A DNA stretch of 64,000 bases, from contig NZ_CACRUY010000008.1 in assembly GCF_902652685.1 (NCBI RefSeq), positions 1 to 64,000 on the forward strand. The letters are read 5' to 3'. The notes under the pieces were generated by a model. It was given only the letters and a program-made list of their open reading frames with translations. It did no database searches and had not been told where the DNA came from. Shown piece by piece: positions 36,036 through 45,274 of this stretch (positions within the stretch are counted from its first letter, which is position 1; every line of letters begins with the position of its first letter). The translations under genes and the position numbers were made by a program. The DNA is from Mycobacterium sp. Marseille-P9652 (GTDB taxonomy: Bacteria > Actinomycetota > Actinomycetes > Mycobacteriales > Mycobacteriaceae).

Positions 36036-36041
36036 TACAGT
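36036..36041 (+). promoter_or_regulatory. -10 box before molybdopterin oxidoreductase
   Basis: TACAGT lies 6 nt before GTG 36048, with no ribosome site: a probable leaderless transcript. Confidence 0.5.
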
Positions 36042-36047
36042 GGGCGG

Positions 36048-38312
36048 GTGACGACCGGCGAAGACGGCAGGCACGTGCGCACCTGCCCACTGTGTGAAGC
36101 CATGTGCGGCTTGGAGATTCACGTCGAGGGCGGAAAGGTCACCGGCATCCGCGGCAATCGCGACGACGTGTGGAGCCGCGGACACCTCTGCCCGAAGGGC
36201 GTCTCACTCGCGGCGCTGCACGATGACCCGGACCGCGTCCGCCGGCCGCTGATCAAGGTCGACGGCCAATTTCACGAGGTGAGCTGGGACGCGGCGTTCC
36301 GCCGCTGCACCGAACTGCTGGCACCGGTGATCGAGAAGTACGGCATCGGGGCGGTCAGCGCCTACACCGGCAACCCGTTGGCGCATTCCTTCTCGCTGGC
36401 CCGCTACGCCGGTGTGCTGATGGGCATGTCCGGGCTGCCGGTGACGTATTCGCCCGGGACGGTCGACCAGTGGCCGAAGAATCTCTCGTCGCACCTCATG
36501 TATGGACTCTGGTGGAACTTCCCCGTGCCCGACATCGAACGCACCGACCTGATGGTCATCATGGGCGCCAACCCCGCCGCCTCGCAGGGATCGCTGCTGG
36601 CCGCGCCCGACGTCATGGGGCTGATCGACGGAATCCGCAAGCGCGGCAAGGTGATTGTGATAGACCCCGTGCGCACGCAGACGGCGGCCAGCGCCGACGA
36701 GTGGCTTCCCATCGTGCCGGGCACCGACGCCGCCCTGCTGCTGGCGGTGGCGCACACCCTGTTCTCCGAAGACCTCATCAATCCCGGCCCCCACGTCGAC
36801 GGCGTCGAGACCATGCGCCGAATCGCCGCCGACTGGCCGCCCAGCCGGGTCAGCGCGGTCACCGGGATCGACGCCGAGCGCATCCATCGCCTGGCCCGCG
36901 AACTCGCCGGCACCGAGAGGTCGGTCGTCTACGGCCGAATCGGCCTGTGCAATCAGGAGTTCGGCAGTTTGGCCAGCTGGCTGGTCGACGTGATCAACAT
37001 CCTGACGGGTCATTTCGACACACCCGGCGGCGCCATGTTCCCGCGGCCCGCAGCCTGGTCGATCACGACCCAGCCGCTGCCCGGCCTGGAGGGCGGCAAG
37101 CCCGAATTCGGCCGGTGGCACACCCGGGTCCGCGGCGCGAAAGAGGTGCTCGGCCAGGCGCCGGTGTCGTGCATGGCCGAAGAGATCGCGACCCCGGGCG
37201 ACGGACAGCTCAAGGCGCTCATCACGGTCGCCGGAAACCCCGTGCTGTCCACACCCGGCGGGGACAAGCTCGACGAGGTCCTGCCCATGCTGGAAGCGAT
37301 GATCTCGGTGGACCTGTGGATCAACGAGACCACGCGCCACGCGGACGTGGTCCTGCCCGGGCTCTCGCCGCTCGAGCAGCCGCACCACGACGACCTGATC
37401 CTGCTCTTCGCGATCCACAGCATCGCGAACTACTCGGCCCCGGTGTTCGACCCGGGAGACCGGCCGCACGAATGGGAGATCCTGATCCGGCTGACCGGGC
37501 TGTGCACCGGCACCCCCGCCGAGGACGTGGACGTCGCCGCGATCGACGACGGGTTTTTCGACTACCTGGCGTTCACCCGGGGCCTCGACGGGGCGGAGAT
37601 CCGCAAGCTGTACGACGAGACCGGTTTGAAGGGCGGCCCCGAACGGATGCTCGACCTCACGCTGCGCACCGGTCCCTTCGGGGACCAGTACGGCAAGAAT
37701 CCGGGCGGCCTCACGCTGGACCTGCTCAAGGCCAACCCGAACGGCATCGACTTCGGGCCGATGGTGCCCCAGTTGCCCGACATCCTCGAAACCCCGGGCA
37801 AGAAGATCCAACTGGCGCCGCAGTACCTGCTCGACGACCTGCCGCGGCTGGCCGCCCGGCTCGAGCGGCCGCCCGAACCGCTGGTGCTGGTGAGCCGCAG
37901 GCACCTGCGGTCGAACAACTCGTGGCTGCACAACGTGCCGGCGCTGATGAAGGGCAAGGACCGGTGCACGCTGTTGATCCATCCCGACGACGCCGCCCGC
38001 TGCGGTGTCGCAGACGACGACGTCGTGACGGTGAAGTCGGCGGCCGGGGAGATCAAGGTGCCCGTCGAGGTCACCGACGCGATCAAACCGGGCGTCGTGT
38101 CGATGCCGCACGGCTGGGGGCACGGCAAGCCCGGCACCCGCATGTCGGTCGCCAACGGCTCGCCCGGCGCCAACACCAACGTCCTGTCCCCGCCGACATT
38201 TCTCGACGAGCCGTCCGGCAACGGCGCCCTCAACGGCATCCCGGTGACGATCATCGGCGAGGGCGCGCGCTACCAGCCGGATGCGGGGGCCGTTCTCACA
38301 GCGGATCGATAA
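36048..38312 (+). CDS. molybdopterin-dependent oxidoreductase with [4Fe-4S] cluster
   Basis: A 754-aa DMSO reductase-family enzyme (formate dehydrogenase/nitrate reductase-like). The N-terminal [4Fe-4S] ligands are Cys13, Cys16, Cys20 and Cys48. MGANPAASQGS and VIDPVRTQTAASADEW bind the dinucleotide cofactor; the C-terminal domain with RRHLRSNNSWLHN and DDVVTVKSAAGEI is the MopB-type beta-barrel. No twin-Arg signal, so cytoplasmic. The segment aligned with the Mo-ligand Cys/Sec of formate dehydrogenase reads GTVDQWP, with Asp140 and no Cys. Substrate unknown. Confidence 0.85.
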   Translation: MTTGEDGRHVRTCPLCEAMCGLEIHVEGGKVTGIRGNRDDVWSRGHLCPKGVSLAALHDDPDRVRRPLIKVDGQFHEVSWDAAFRRCTELLAPVIEKYGIGAVSAYTGNPLAHSFSLARYAGVLMGMSGLPVTYSPGTVDQWPKNLSSHLMYGLWWNFPVPDIERTDLMVIMGANPAASQGSLLAAPDVMGLIDGIRKRGKVIVIDPVRTQTAASADEWLPIVPGTDAALLLAVAHTLFSEDLINPGPHVDGVETMRRIAADWPPSRVSAVTGIDAERIHRLARELAGTERSVVYGRIGLCNQEFGSLASWLVDVINILTGHFDTPGGAMFPRPAAWSITTQPLPGLEGGKPEFGRWHTRVRGAKEVLGQAPVSCMAEEIATPGDGQLKALITVAGNPVLSTPGGDKLDEVLPMLEAMISVDLWINETTRHADVVLPGLSPLEQPHHDDLILLFAIHSIANYSAPVFDPGDRPHEWEILIRLTGLCTGTPAEDVDVAAIDDGFFDYLAFTRGLDGAEIRKLYDETGLKGGPERMLDLTLRTGPFGDQYGKNPGGLTLDLLKANPNGIDFGPMVPQLPDILETPGKKIQLAPQYLLDDLPRLAARLERPPEPLVLVSRRHLRSNNSWLHNVPALMKGKDRCTLLIHPDDAARCGVADDDVVTVKSAAGEIKVPVEVTDAIKPGVVSMPHGWGHGKPGTRMSVANGSPGANTNVLSPPTFLDEPSGNGALNGIPVTIIGEGARYQPDAGAVLTADR

Positions 38313-38356
38313 CCGCGTTCCACACCGCTCCAAGGATCCCGGCGCAGAAATAGGGG

Positions 38357-38692
38357 ATGAACAAAGCACCCGACAGGCAACAGCCTTCGCCGCGATCGCG
38401 AATCCGCCTGCGACACATGGCGCTTGCGGGCGCGGCGACCATCGCTCTGCTGCTGTCGATCGCTCAGGGGGCAGCCGTCGCGTCGGACCGGGCCCACGCG
38501 GGTCATGTCGCGGGCTTCGCCGCCGACGGCGACGACGACGAGGCTCAGCTGCAACAACAACTCGCTCTGCAGCAGATGCAGCAGGCCGAGCAGCAGGCGG
38601 AGCAGCAAGAGCAACTGGACCTTCAGCAGGCGCAGCAGGCCGAGCAGCAGGGCTTGTTGACCGAGCAGCAGGCCAACCTGTCCGGCGGCTGA
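38357..38692 (+). CDS. exported Gln-rich coiled-coil protein
   Basis: A 111-aa protein with an Arg-rich start, a hydrophobic segment (about 20-42, signal peptide or anchor) and a C-terminal half that is a Gln/Glu/Ala/Leu heptad-like run, including LQQQLALQQMQQAEQQ. The tail is predicted to be one long coiled coil. No family recognised. Expressed from its own ATG 44 bp after the Mo enzyme, it may be part of that unit. Confidence 0.65.
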   Translation: MNKAPDRQQPSPRSRIRLRHMALAGAATIALLLSIAQGAAVASDRAHAGHVAGFAADGDDDEAQLQQQLALQQMQQAEQQAEQQEQLDLQQAQQAEQQGLLTEQQANLSGG

Positions 38693-38712
38693 CCCGCGAA
38701 GCGGCCAAACCC

Positions 38713-39621
38713 TCAGTGGCGCAACGCCATTGCGGCGTCGAGGAACGAGATCATGGCCCGCGCCGCCTCATCCTCACCGCCCAGGAAGGCCGCGTAGTGC
38801 CCGCCGGGAAGGCGGGCGAGCCGGCCGTGCGGCGCGCGCGCGGCGGCGCGCCTCGCCGGCCCCGGGGGCGCGACCCCGTCGTCGTCGTAGGCGACCACCA
38901 GCAGGGGGCGTCCGATCCGTGACGCGACGCGGCCGGGCCGGTAGAAGCCGACCCGCAGCGCCGAGCAGGCGGCCACCGTCTGTTCCCAGTGCGGGTAACG
39001 ATTCTGCGGGTTGAGCGCCGCCGTGCCGTTGCGGGAGTCGGGCGTGGTGAGCGCGGCGACGTCGCCGCGCTCGCCCGCGAGCGGCACGAGCAGGGGGTCG
39101 CGGGCAAAGAGACCGCCCACGGCGTCGGCGGCCGCCCGTGCCATGAGCTTGGCCAGCGCCGGTAAGGTGATGTGCGGCAGAGCGTTTCGCATCGCATCGA
39201 GCCCGTCGACCAGCGGGGAGTGGGCGATCGCCGCGGCGACGCCCGGGTTGCGCGCGGCGATCCGGAGCACGTGGCCGCCCGAGACCGAGAATCCCCAGAT
39301 CGCGATCTTGTCGGGTGCGACCCCTGGAAGCGACGCGGCGAACGCGATGGCGGCATCCCAGTCGTCCAGCTGGTCCTTTATGCGCACGAGCTGCCTTGGC
39401 GCGCCGCCGCTTTCGCCGAGGTTTCGGTAGTCGAAGGCCAGCACGCTGTAGCCGGCCCGGTGGAAGCGGCGGGCGAACAGGTCGGTGCCGGGCTCCTTGA
39501 TCACGCCGAGCCCCGCGGCCATGATCACGCAGGCGCCGTTCTCGCCGGGATAGTGCCAGGCGGCGCAGTGGCTGCCGCCGCTGGGAAAGTCCACCCTGGT
39601 GCGTTGATCCGTCGTCGGCAT
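38713..39621 (-). CDS. alpha/beta hydrolase (acyltransferase/thioesterase-like)
   Basis: A 302-aa alpha/beta hydrolase with nucleophile Ser in WGFSVSGGH, Asp in AYDDDGV and His in PGGHYAAF. FDYRNLGESGG and RIKDQLDDWDAAIAF fit the DltE/X-Pro dipeptidyl-peptidase-like hydrolase group. GGAAGGA precedes the ATG. It is divergent to a TetR gene whose double operator lies in the shared 169-bp region, so TetR probably controls it. Confidence 0.82.
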   Translation of the reverse strand: MPTTDQRTRVDFPSGGSHCAAWHYPGENGACVIMAAGLGVIKEPGTDLFARRFHRAGYSVLAFDYRNLGESGGAPRQLVRIKDQLDDWDAAIAFAASLPGVAPDKIAIWGFSVSGGHVLRIAARNPGVAAAIAHSPLVDGLDAMRNALPHITLPALAKLMARAAADAVGGLFARDPLLVPLAGERGDVAALTTPDSRNGTAALNPQNRYPHWEQTVAACSALRVGFYRPGRVASRIGRPLLVVAYDDDGVAPPGPARRAAARAPHGRLARLPGGHYAAFLGGEDEAARAMISFLDAAMALRH

Positions 39622-39739
39622 TGCCGTGTCCTTCCCGTCGAAGGTCGATGTGCGCGCGCTGGCGAGTCGATGCGCTGGGCGGCCACCGGGGGATCGATGA
39701 TGGACACCGGAAGAGCTGCCAACCGCTCGTCACTAACCT

Positions 39740-39773
39740 ACATACTGTATGCATGAAGATACATACAGTATGT
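39740..39773. promoter_or_regulatory. double palindromic TetR operator
   Basis: Two copies of CATACnGTATG, at 39741-39751 (centre T) and 39762-39772 (centre A), are each perfectly symmetric and start 21 bp apart, two helical turns. The second overlaps TACAGT (39764-39769), a likely -10 box for the TetR gene. The region is far more AT-rich than its surroundings. Confidence 0.65.
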
Positions 39774-39790
39774 ATGAAAGGCAAGGTGCC

Positions 39791-40396
39791 ATGCGGCCCC
39801 CTCGGCGCACCCAGGCCGAACGCGCGGCCGACACCCGCGAGGCGCTGATCGCCGCCGCGCGGCCCTTGTTCGGCGAGCACGGCTTCGCCGATGTCGCGCT
39901 GGAGGCCGTCGTGCGCGCGGCCGGGGTGACGCGGGGCGCGCTCTATCACCATTTCGCCGACAAGACAGAGTTGTTCGCGGCGGTGTTCGAGCGCGTGGAG
40001 GCCGAGGTGGCCACCCGCATGGGTGAAGCCATAGCGGCCAGCGGGCAAACCGACCCGGTCGAGATCATGCGGCTGGGTGCGGCGTTCTGGCTCGACGCCA
40101 GCTCCGATCCCGAGGTGCAGCGGATCGTGCTGGTCGACGCCCCCGCGGTGCTGGGATCCGCGCGGTGGACCGAGATCGGCAACCGCTACAACCTCGGCCT
40201 GGTGCGCGAATTGCTCTCCGGCGCGATCGAGTCCGGCCGCATCCCGCCCCAGCCGGTCGAGGCGACGGCCGTGACGGTGCTCGGTGCGATGCGCGAGGCC
40301 ACGCTGTACATCGCGAGGGCCGACGACCACGTCCAAGCTCGTCGGGACGCGGGCGCGGTGATGAATCGGGTGATCGAGGCGCTGGCCCTCGCCTGA
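39791..40396 (+). CDS. TetR-family transcriptional repressor
   Basis: A 201-aa TetR protein. HTH at about 10-55: TREALIAAARPLFGEHGFADVALEAVVRAAGVTRGALYHHFADKTELF. The C-terminal ligand domain is helical with a conserved PAVLGSARW segment. It most likely represses itself and the divergent hydrolase through the two CATACnGTATG sites. ATG 39791 follows AAGGCAAGG; an in-frame ATG at 39749 lies inside the first operator and is unlikely. Confidence 0.9.
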   Translation: MRPPRRTQAERAADTREALIAAARPLFGEHGFADVALEAVVRAAGVTRGALYHHFADKTELFAAVFERVEAEVATRMGEAIAASGQTDPVEIMRLGAAFWLDASSDPEVQRIVLVDAPAVLGSARWTEIGNRYNLGLVRELLSGAIESGRIPPQPVEATAVTVLGAMREATLYIARADDHVQARRDAGAVMNRVIEALALA

Positions 40397-40402
40397 CCCC
40401 GA

Positions 40403-41242
40403 TCAGGGCGCGACGGGCCGGTTCGTCCAGTCCCGGCCGGGCCGGCGCGACGATCGATACCACCCGCCCGCGGCGCCCGTGCCGCCGTCGGTGGGGATGG
40501 TGTGGCCGGTCACGAACCGCGACAGGTCGGACGCCAGGAAGAGGATCACCCGCGCCTGGTCCTCGGGCAGCCCCATCCGTCCCACCGGCACCCAGCGGGG
40601 CCACTGGGCCTGCTCGTCGGCGGACAGCCATTGGGAATAGGGCACCTGCAGCGACTCGGTGACGTCGGGACCGACGCCGTTGACCCGCACGCCGTCGTTG
40701 CCCACCTGGACCGCCAGGCTGCGGGTGAAGTGAATGACGGCCGCCTTGAAGGCGGCGTACACCGGGTCCTCGGGGTAGCCGCGCAATCCCTCGACCGACG
40801 AGACGTTCACGATCGCGCCGGAGTGCCGGGCGATCATCGCCGGCAGAAACGCGTGGGTCACCAGGAAGACATGGTGCAGGTTGACCCGGTACAGCTCGTC
40901 CCACAGTTGCGGATCCGTGTCCACGAAGTTGCCCGGGTGGCGCAGCCAGTGGCCGACGTTGTTGACCAGGACGTCGACGCGCCCGAAGCGGTCCAGCACG
41001 GACCGCGCCAGCCCGTCGACCCGGTCGGGGTCGCGGACATCGGCGACTTCCGCCACGGCCGATCCGCCGGCGGCGGTGATCTCGGTGGCGGTCCGCCGGG
41101 CCAGCTCCTCGTCGATGTCGGCGATCACCACCCGCGCACCGTGCTCGGCGAACATTCGCGACGTGGCCGCGCCGATGCCCCCACCGCCGCCCGTCACCAC
41201 CGCGACCCGATCGACCAGCAGCATGGCAGCGCTCGTGTCCAT
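40403..41242 (-). CDS. short-chain dehydrogenase/reductase
   Basis: A 279-aa SDR. TGGGGGIGAATS cofactor motif, VIADID (NAD preference), VNNVG, NVSSVEG and YAAFK as YxxxK. C-terminal VTGHTIPTDGGTGAAGGWYR is typical. It converges with tetR (6 bp apart). ATG 41242 or 41248 are both possible starts; no strong ribosome site distinguishes them. Substrate unknown. Confidence 0.83.
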   Translation of the reverse strand: MDTSAAMLLVDRVAVVTGGGGGIGAATSRMFAEHGARVVIADIDEELARRTATEITAAGGSAVAEVADVRDPDRVDGLARSVLDRFGRVDVLVNNVGHWLRHPGNFVDTDPQLWDELYRVNLHHVFLVTHAFLPAMIARHSGAIVNVSSVEGLRGYPEDPVYAAFKAAVIHFTRSLAVQVGNDGVRVNGVGPDVTESLQVPYSQWLSADEQAQWPRWVPVGRMGLPEDQARVILFLASDLSRFVTGHTIPTDGGTGAAGGWYRSSRRPGRDWTNRPVAP

Positions 41243-41400
41243 GCTCATCATCTTGGGCCATCGACCCGCGGCCAGGTTGCGCGGCCAGTACCCCGCATTT
41301 ACGCCGCGAAACGTGACGAAGGCGACATTCGCGACGGATTTACTCGTCGTTTTCCAACCCGTCGAGCGGGTATTCGGTCCGAACTTAGGAGCTGATGCCA

Positions 41401-42429
41401 ATGCCGACGACAGATCCATACCCGCATCCCTTATTGCCCAGCCGGGCGATGACGCGGAGAATCCACCATCGCCACAGCCCGCAGTCTCTCGCCGTGTCGA
41501 TGGCAAGCCGGTTGATCGTCAAGAACGCGGTTCGTGCATGGGCTCTACAGCCCAACTTCCACTGGCCCCTGGCGCAGATCGACGGGCTCGTCGGACTGTT
41601 CCCGAAGTTCGGCTCCTCGGCGCACATCGAGCCGGTCCGGCTCGACAGCTGCGCAGCCGAATGGGTGCGCGCGCCCGGCGCGTCGGCGAAGCGGGCGATC
41701 CTCTACCTGCACGGCGGGGCATTCTTGACGTGCGGCCTCAACACCCACCGCTCACTGGTGGTCCGCTTGTCGAAGGCCGCGGACGCCGCTGTGCTCACTG
41801 TCGAATACCGCAAGCTGCCCAACCATCAGATCGCCGACGCGATCGAGGACGGTCTCAATGGGCTGCGCTGGCTGCAGGACCTCGGCTACCAGGGCCACGA
41901 GATCGTCGTCGCGGGCGACTCGGCCGGCGGCTACCTCGCGTTCATGACCACGCTGGCCGCGATCAAGAACCGCTTTGACCGGCCGGCCGGCGTCGCGACC
42001 ATTTCGCCGTTCACGGACGCCGACCCGGTCCGCAAGCTCAAGCACCGCAACGCGCGCAAGTGCTCCATGTTCACCCGCGGGGCGCTGTCGATGTTCGCCC
42101 GATACCTCAGCAATGTCCACCTCCCGGGCGAGGCGGGCCGCGTCGTGTCGCCCGTCGACGCCGACCTCTCCGGCCTGCCGCCGGTCACCATCCACGCCAG
42201 TTCCGACGAGTTGTTGCTCCCCGACGCCGAACTCATGGCGCAGCGGCTCGAGAAGTCCGGCGTTCGCTGCGACCTGCACCTGTGGGCCAAACAAATTCAC
42301 GACTTCCCGCTGGCGGCCGACATCCTGCCCGAGGGACGCCGCGCGATCCACTACATCGGGGACTTCGTCAAGCGGGTGACCGCGGTCGGCGCCAGCCCCT
42401 GGCACGGGATCACCGCCGCCGCCGGCTAG
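41401..42429 (+). CDS. HSL-family esterase (Lip-type)
   Basis: A 342-aa alpha/beta hydrolase of the hormone-sensitive-lipase group. LYLHGGAFLTCG, EYRKLPNHQIADAIEDG, GDSAGGYLAF and C-terminal Asp (SSDELLLPDAE) and His (QIHDFPL) make the catalytic set. The sequence WALQPNFHWPLAQIDGLVGLFPK before it is a lid-like N-terminus seen in mycobacterial Lip proteins. AGGAG (41387-41391) is 9 nt before ATG 41401 and 3 nt before ATG 41395. Confidence 0.85.
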   Translation: MPTTDPYPHPLLPSRAMTRRIHHRHSPQSLAVSMASRLIVKNAVRAWALQPNFHWPLAQIDGLVGLFPKFGSSAHIEPVRLDSCAAEWVRAPGASAKRAILYLHGGAFLTCGLNTHRSLVVRLSKAADAAVLTVEYRKLPNHQIADAIEDGLNGLRWLQDLGYQGHEIVVAGDSAGGYLAFMTTLAAIKNRFDRPAGVATISPFTDADPVRKLKHRNARKCSMFTRGALSMFARYLSNVHLPGEAGRVVSPVDADLSGLPPVTIHASSDELLLPDAELMAQRLEKSGVRCDLHLWAKQIHDFPLAADILPEGRRAIHYIGDFVKRVTAVGASPWHGITAAAG

Positions 42430-42562
42430 CGACTCTCTGAAGAGATTGGCGCGCAACGCTTTTCGCGGGGCGCGCCACTTCCGTGTCGACCCGCCCTTGC
42501 TGCGCTTCGGCCATAGGCAGAACCGGCATGGGCGCATCGCCCCCAAGCGGCGCCGCTGCCGA

Positions 42563-42568
42563 TACAGT
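42563..42568 (+). promoter_or_regulatory. -10 box before FHA-ABC exporter
   Basis: TACAGT is 8 nt before ATG 42577. The remaining 130 bp of the gap to the esterase shows no other feature. Confidence 0.45.
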
Positions 42569-42576
42569 TACTTCTG

Positions 42577-45273
42577 ATGAGCCGACCAGTCCCCCCTGTG
42601 CTGACCGTGCGGTACGAGGGATCCGAGCGCACGTTCGCACCAGGCAACGACGTAGTCATCGGGCGTGACCTTCGCGCCGACGTCCGCGTCGCGCATCCCC
42701 TGATTTCCCGGACGCACCTCATCGTGCGGTTCGACCAGGGCCGATGGATCGCCATAGACAACGGCAGCCTCAACGGGCTGTACGTGAACAACCGCCGGGT
42801 GCCGGTCGTGGACATCCACGACGGCATGCGGGTGAACCTCGGCAATCCCGACGGTCCCGCGCTGACGTTCGAGGTTGGCCGCCACCAGGGCTCGGCCGGG
42901 CGCCCCCCGCTGACGACGTCGATCCCGATCTACAACGCGCCGAGCGGGCCCAGCGCACAGGTGCCGCACGGCCAACCGCCGACGGCCGGGCATTGGCCAG
43001 GCCAGGCGCAGCAACCGTCGACCGCGTCGCTCCGCCCGCCGCAGCAGGCGCCTGCCGGGCCGCAGCAGCCGATGCACCCGCCCAGCGGACCCCAGGCGAG
43101 CCATCCGCCCAGCGGGCCGCTGCCCAGCCCGCCCTCCGGCCCGCAGCCGCGGCCACCGACCGGCGCACAGAACTTCGGCCAGCCCAGTGGGCCGCAGCAG
43201 GCGCCCCACATCTACCGGGCCCCACCGGCGAACGTGCCGCCGGCCCATGTCGCCGAACCGGAGACCGGCCGCTTCGGCGGTGACTCGTCGAACATCGCGA
43301 CCTCGATGATGAAGATCCTCCGGCCGGGCCGAACGGCGGTGGAGTCGACGCCGGGCGCCATCAAGATCGGCCGGGCCAATGACAACGACATCGTCATCCC
43401 GGAGGTCTTGGCGTCCCGCCACCACGCCACCCTGATCCCGACGCCGCACGGCACCGAGATCCACGACAACCGCAGCATCAACGGCACGTTCGTCAACGGG
43501 TCGCGGGTCGACACCGCGGTGTTGCGAGACGGCGACGTCGTCACGATCGGCAACATCGACCTCGTCTTCGCTGGCGGCACCCTGGTCCGCCGCGACGAGA
43601 GCGCCACCTCCACCCGTGGCGGCGGCCTGGACGTCCGGGGCGTCTCGTGGACGATCGAGAACAACAAGACGCTGCTCGACGACATCTCGCTCACCGCGCA
43701 GCCCGGCACGCTGACCGCGGTGATCGGCCCCTCGGGCGCGGGGAAGTCGACCTTCGCGCGGTTGGTCGCCGGCTACACCCACCCGACGAAGGGCACCGTG
43801 TCCTTCGAGGGCCACAACGTGCACGCCGAATACGCGTCCCTGCGCAGCAGGATCGGCATGGTGCCGCAGGACGACGTCGTGCATGGGCAGCTGACGGTCA
43901 AGCAGGCCCTCATGTACGCCGCGGAACTGCGGCTGCCGCCGGACACCACCAAGGAGGACCGCGAACAGGTGGTGGCCCGGGTGCTCGAGGAACTCGAGAT
44001 GACCAAGCACCTCGAGACCCGCGTCGACAAGTTGTCGGGTGGTCAGCGCAAGCGCGCATCGGTGGCCCTCGAGCTGCTGACCGGGCCGTCGCTGCTGATC
44101 CTCGACGAGCCGACGTCCGGCCTCGACCCGGCGCTCGACCGGCAGGTCATGACGATGCTGCGCCAGCTGGCCGACGCCGGCCGTGTGGTGCTCGTGGTCA
44201 CCCACTCGCTGACCTACCTCGATGTCTGCGACCAGGTGTTGCTCCTCGCCCCGGGCGGTAAGACCGCGTTCTGCGGGCCGCCAAGCGAGATCGGTCCGGC
44301 CATGGGCACCACGAACTGGGCCGATATCTTCAGCTCCGTCGCGGGGGACCCCGACGGGGCCAAGGCCCGTTACCTGGCGCGGACGGGACCGCCACCGCCG
44401 CCGCCGCCGGCCGAGCAACCCGCCGACATCGGCGACCCCTCGCACACGAGCCTGCTCCGGCAGTTCTCGACGATCGCCAGGCGCCAGGTCCGGCTGATCG
44501 TCTCCGACCGGGGCTACTTCATCTTCCTGGCGCTGCTTCCGTTCATCATGGGCTCGCTGTCGATGTCCGTGCCGGGAGATGTTGGCTTCGGCAGGCCGAA
44601 TCCGATGGGCGCCGCTCCGACGGAGCCGGCACAGATCCTGGTGCTGCTCAATGTCGGTGCGGTGTTCATGGGCACGGCACTGACCATCCGCGACCTGATC
44701 GGTGAGCGGGCCATCTTCCTGCGGGAGCAGGCGGTGGGCCTGTCCACCACGGCGTACCTGCTGGCGAAGGTGTGCGTGTACACGATCTTCGCGATCGTCC
44801 AGTCGGCGATCGTTAGCGTGATCGCGATCTACGGCAAGGGCGGGCCGACTCAGGGCGCCGTGGCGCTCGGCAGTCCCGAACTGGAGCTATTCGTCGACGT
44901 CGCCATGACCACGGTCGCTTCGGCGATGCTCGGTCTGTTGTTGTCCTCCATCGCCCGGTCCAACGAGCAGATCATGCCGCTGCTCGTCGTGGCGGTGATG
45001 TCGCAACTGGTGTTCTCCGGCGGGATGATCCCCGTCACCGCGAGAGCCGGGCTCGACCAGATGTCCTGGGTGACACCGGCCAGGTGGGGCTTCGCGTCGT
45101 CGGCCTCCACCGTCGACTTGCTCAGCCTGCAGGACAAGGTCCCGCAGACGCCGCACGACTCACACTGGCGTCACACGGCCGGCGCGTGGTGGTTCGACAT
45201 GGGCATGCTGGTGCTGCTCAGCGTTTGCTATCTCGGGTTCGTGCGCTGGAAGATCCGTCTGAAAGGCGGCTAG
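42577..45273 (+). CDS. ABC exporter with two FHA domains (Rv1747-like)
   Basis: An 898-aa half transporter. FHA1 (about 8-100: VVIGRDLRADV, SRTH, NGLYVNN) and FHA2 (about 255-345: IKIGRANDNDI, SRHH, INGTFVNG) are joined by a ~140-residue Pro/Gln-rich linker. The ABC domain has Walker A GPSGAGKS (384-391), signature LSGGQRKR (~486) and Walker B LLILDEPTSGLD (~505). Six membrane helices follow (ABC-2 type). In M. tuberculosis Rv1747 the FHA domains bind phosphothreonines placed by PknF, and the exporter is linked to phosphatidylinositol mannosides. Here no kinase gene is adjacent. Confidence 0.93.
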   Translation: MSRPVPPVLTVRYEGSERTFAPGNDVVIGRDLRADVRVAHPLISRTHLIVRFDQGRWIAIDNGSLNGLYVNNRRVPVVDIHDGMRVNLGNPDGPALTFEVGRHQGSAGRPPLTTSIPIYNAPSGPSAQVPHGQPPTAGHWPGQAQQPSTASLRPPQQAPAGPQQPMHPPSGPQASHPPSGPLPSPPSGPQPRPPTGAQNFGQPSGPQQAPHIYRAPPANVPPAHVAEPETGRFGGDSSNIATSMMKILRPGRTAVESTPGAIKIGRANDNDIVIPEVLASRHHATLIPTPHGTEIHDNRSINGTFVNGSRVDTAVLRDGDVVTIGNIDLVFAGGTLVRRDESATSTRGGGLDVRGVSWTIENNKTLLDDISLTAQPGTLTAVIGPSGAGKSTFARLVAGYTHPTKGTVSFEGHNVHAEYASLRSRIGMVPQDDVVHGQLTVKQALMYAAELRLPPDTTKEDREQVVARVLEELEMTKHLETRVDKLSGGQRKRASVALELLTGPSLLILDEPTSGLDPALDRQVMTMLRQLADAGRVVLVVTHSLTYLDVCDQVLLLAPGGKTAFCGPPSEIGPAMGTTNWADIFSSVAGDPDGAKARYLARTGPPPPPPPAEQPADIGDPSHTSLLRQFSTIARRQVRLIVSDRGYFIFLALLPFIMGSLSMSVPGDVGFGRPNPMGAAPTEPAQILVLLNVGAVFMGTALTIRDLIGERAIFLREQAVGLSTTAYLLAKVCVYTIFAIVQSAIVSVIAIYGKGGPTQGAVALGSPELELFVDVAMTTVASAMLGLLLSSIARSNEQIMPLLVVAVMSQLVFSGGMIPVTARAGLDQMSWVTPARWGFASSASTVDLLSLQDKVPQTPHDSHWRHTAGAWWFDMGMLVLLSVCYLGFVRWKIRLKGG

Positions 45274-45274
45274 G

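Noticed and set aside
38570-38660. CAG/CAA trinucleotide expansion
   Set aside because: It is in-frame Gln-rich coding sequence with mixed codons, not a pure repeat tract.
36204-38708. 834-aa open frame on the minus strand
   Set aside because: It lies opposite the molybdopterin oxidoreductase and the Gln-rich gene, is Arg/Gly/Asp-rich without domain motifs, and reflects GC-rich codon bias of the true gene.
39749-39790. N-terminal extension of TetR from ATG 39749
   Set aside because: The ATG lies inside the operator; the HTH and ribosome site favour ATG 39791.
42568-44445. 625-aa open frame opposite the FHA-ABC gene
   Set aside because: No motifs; composition is typical of an antisense shadow of a high-GC gene.
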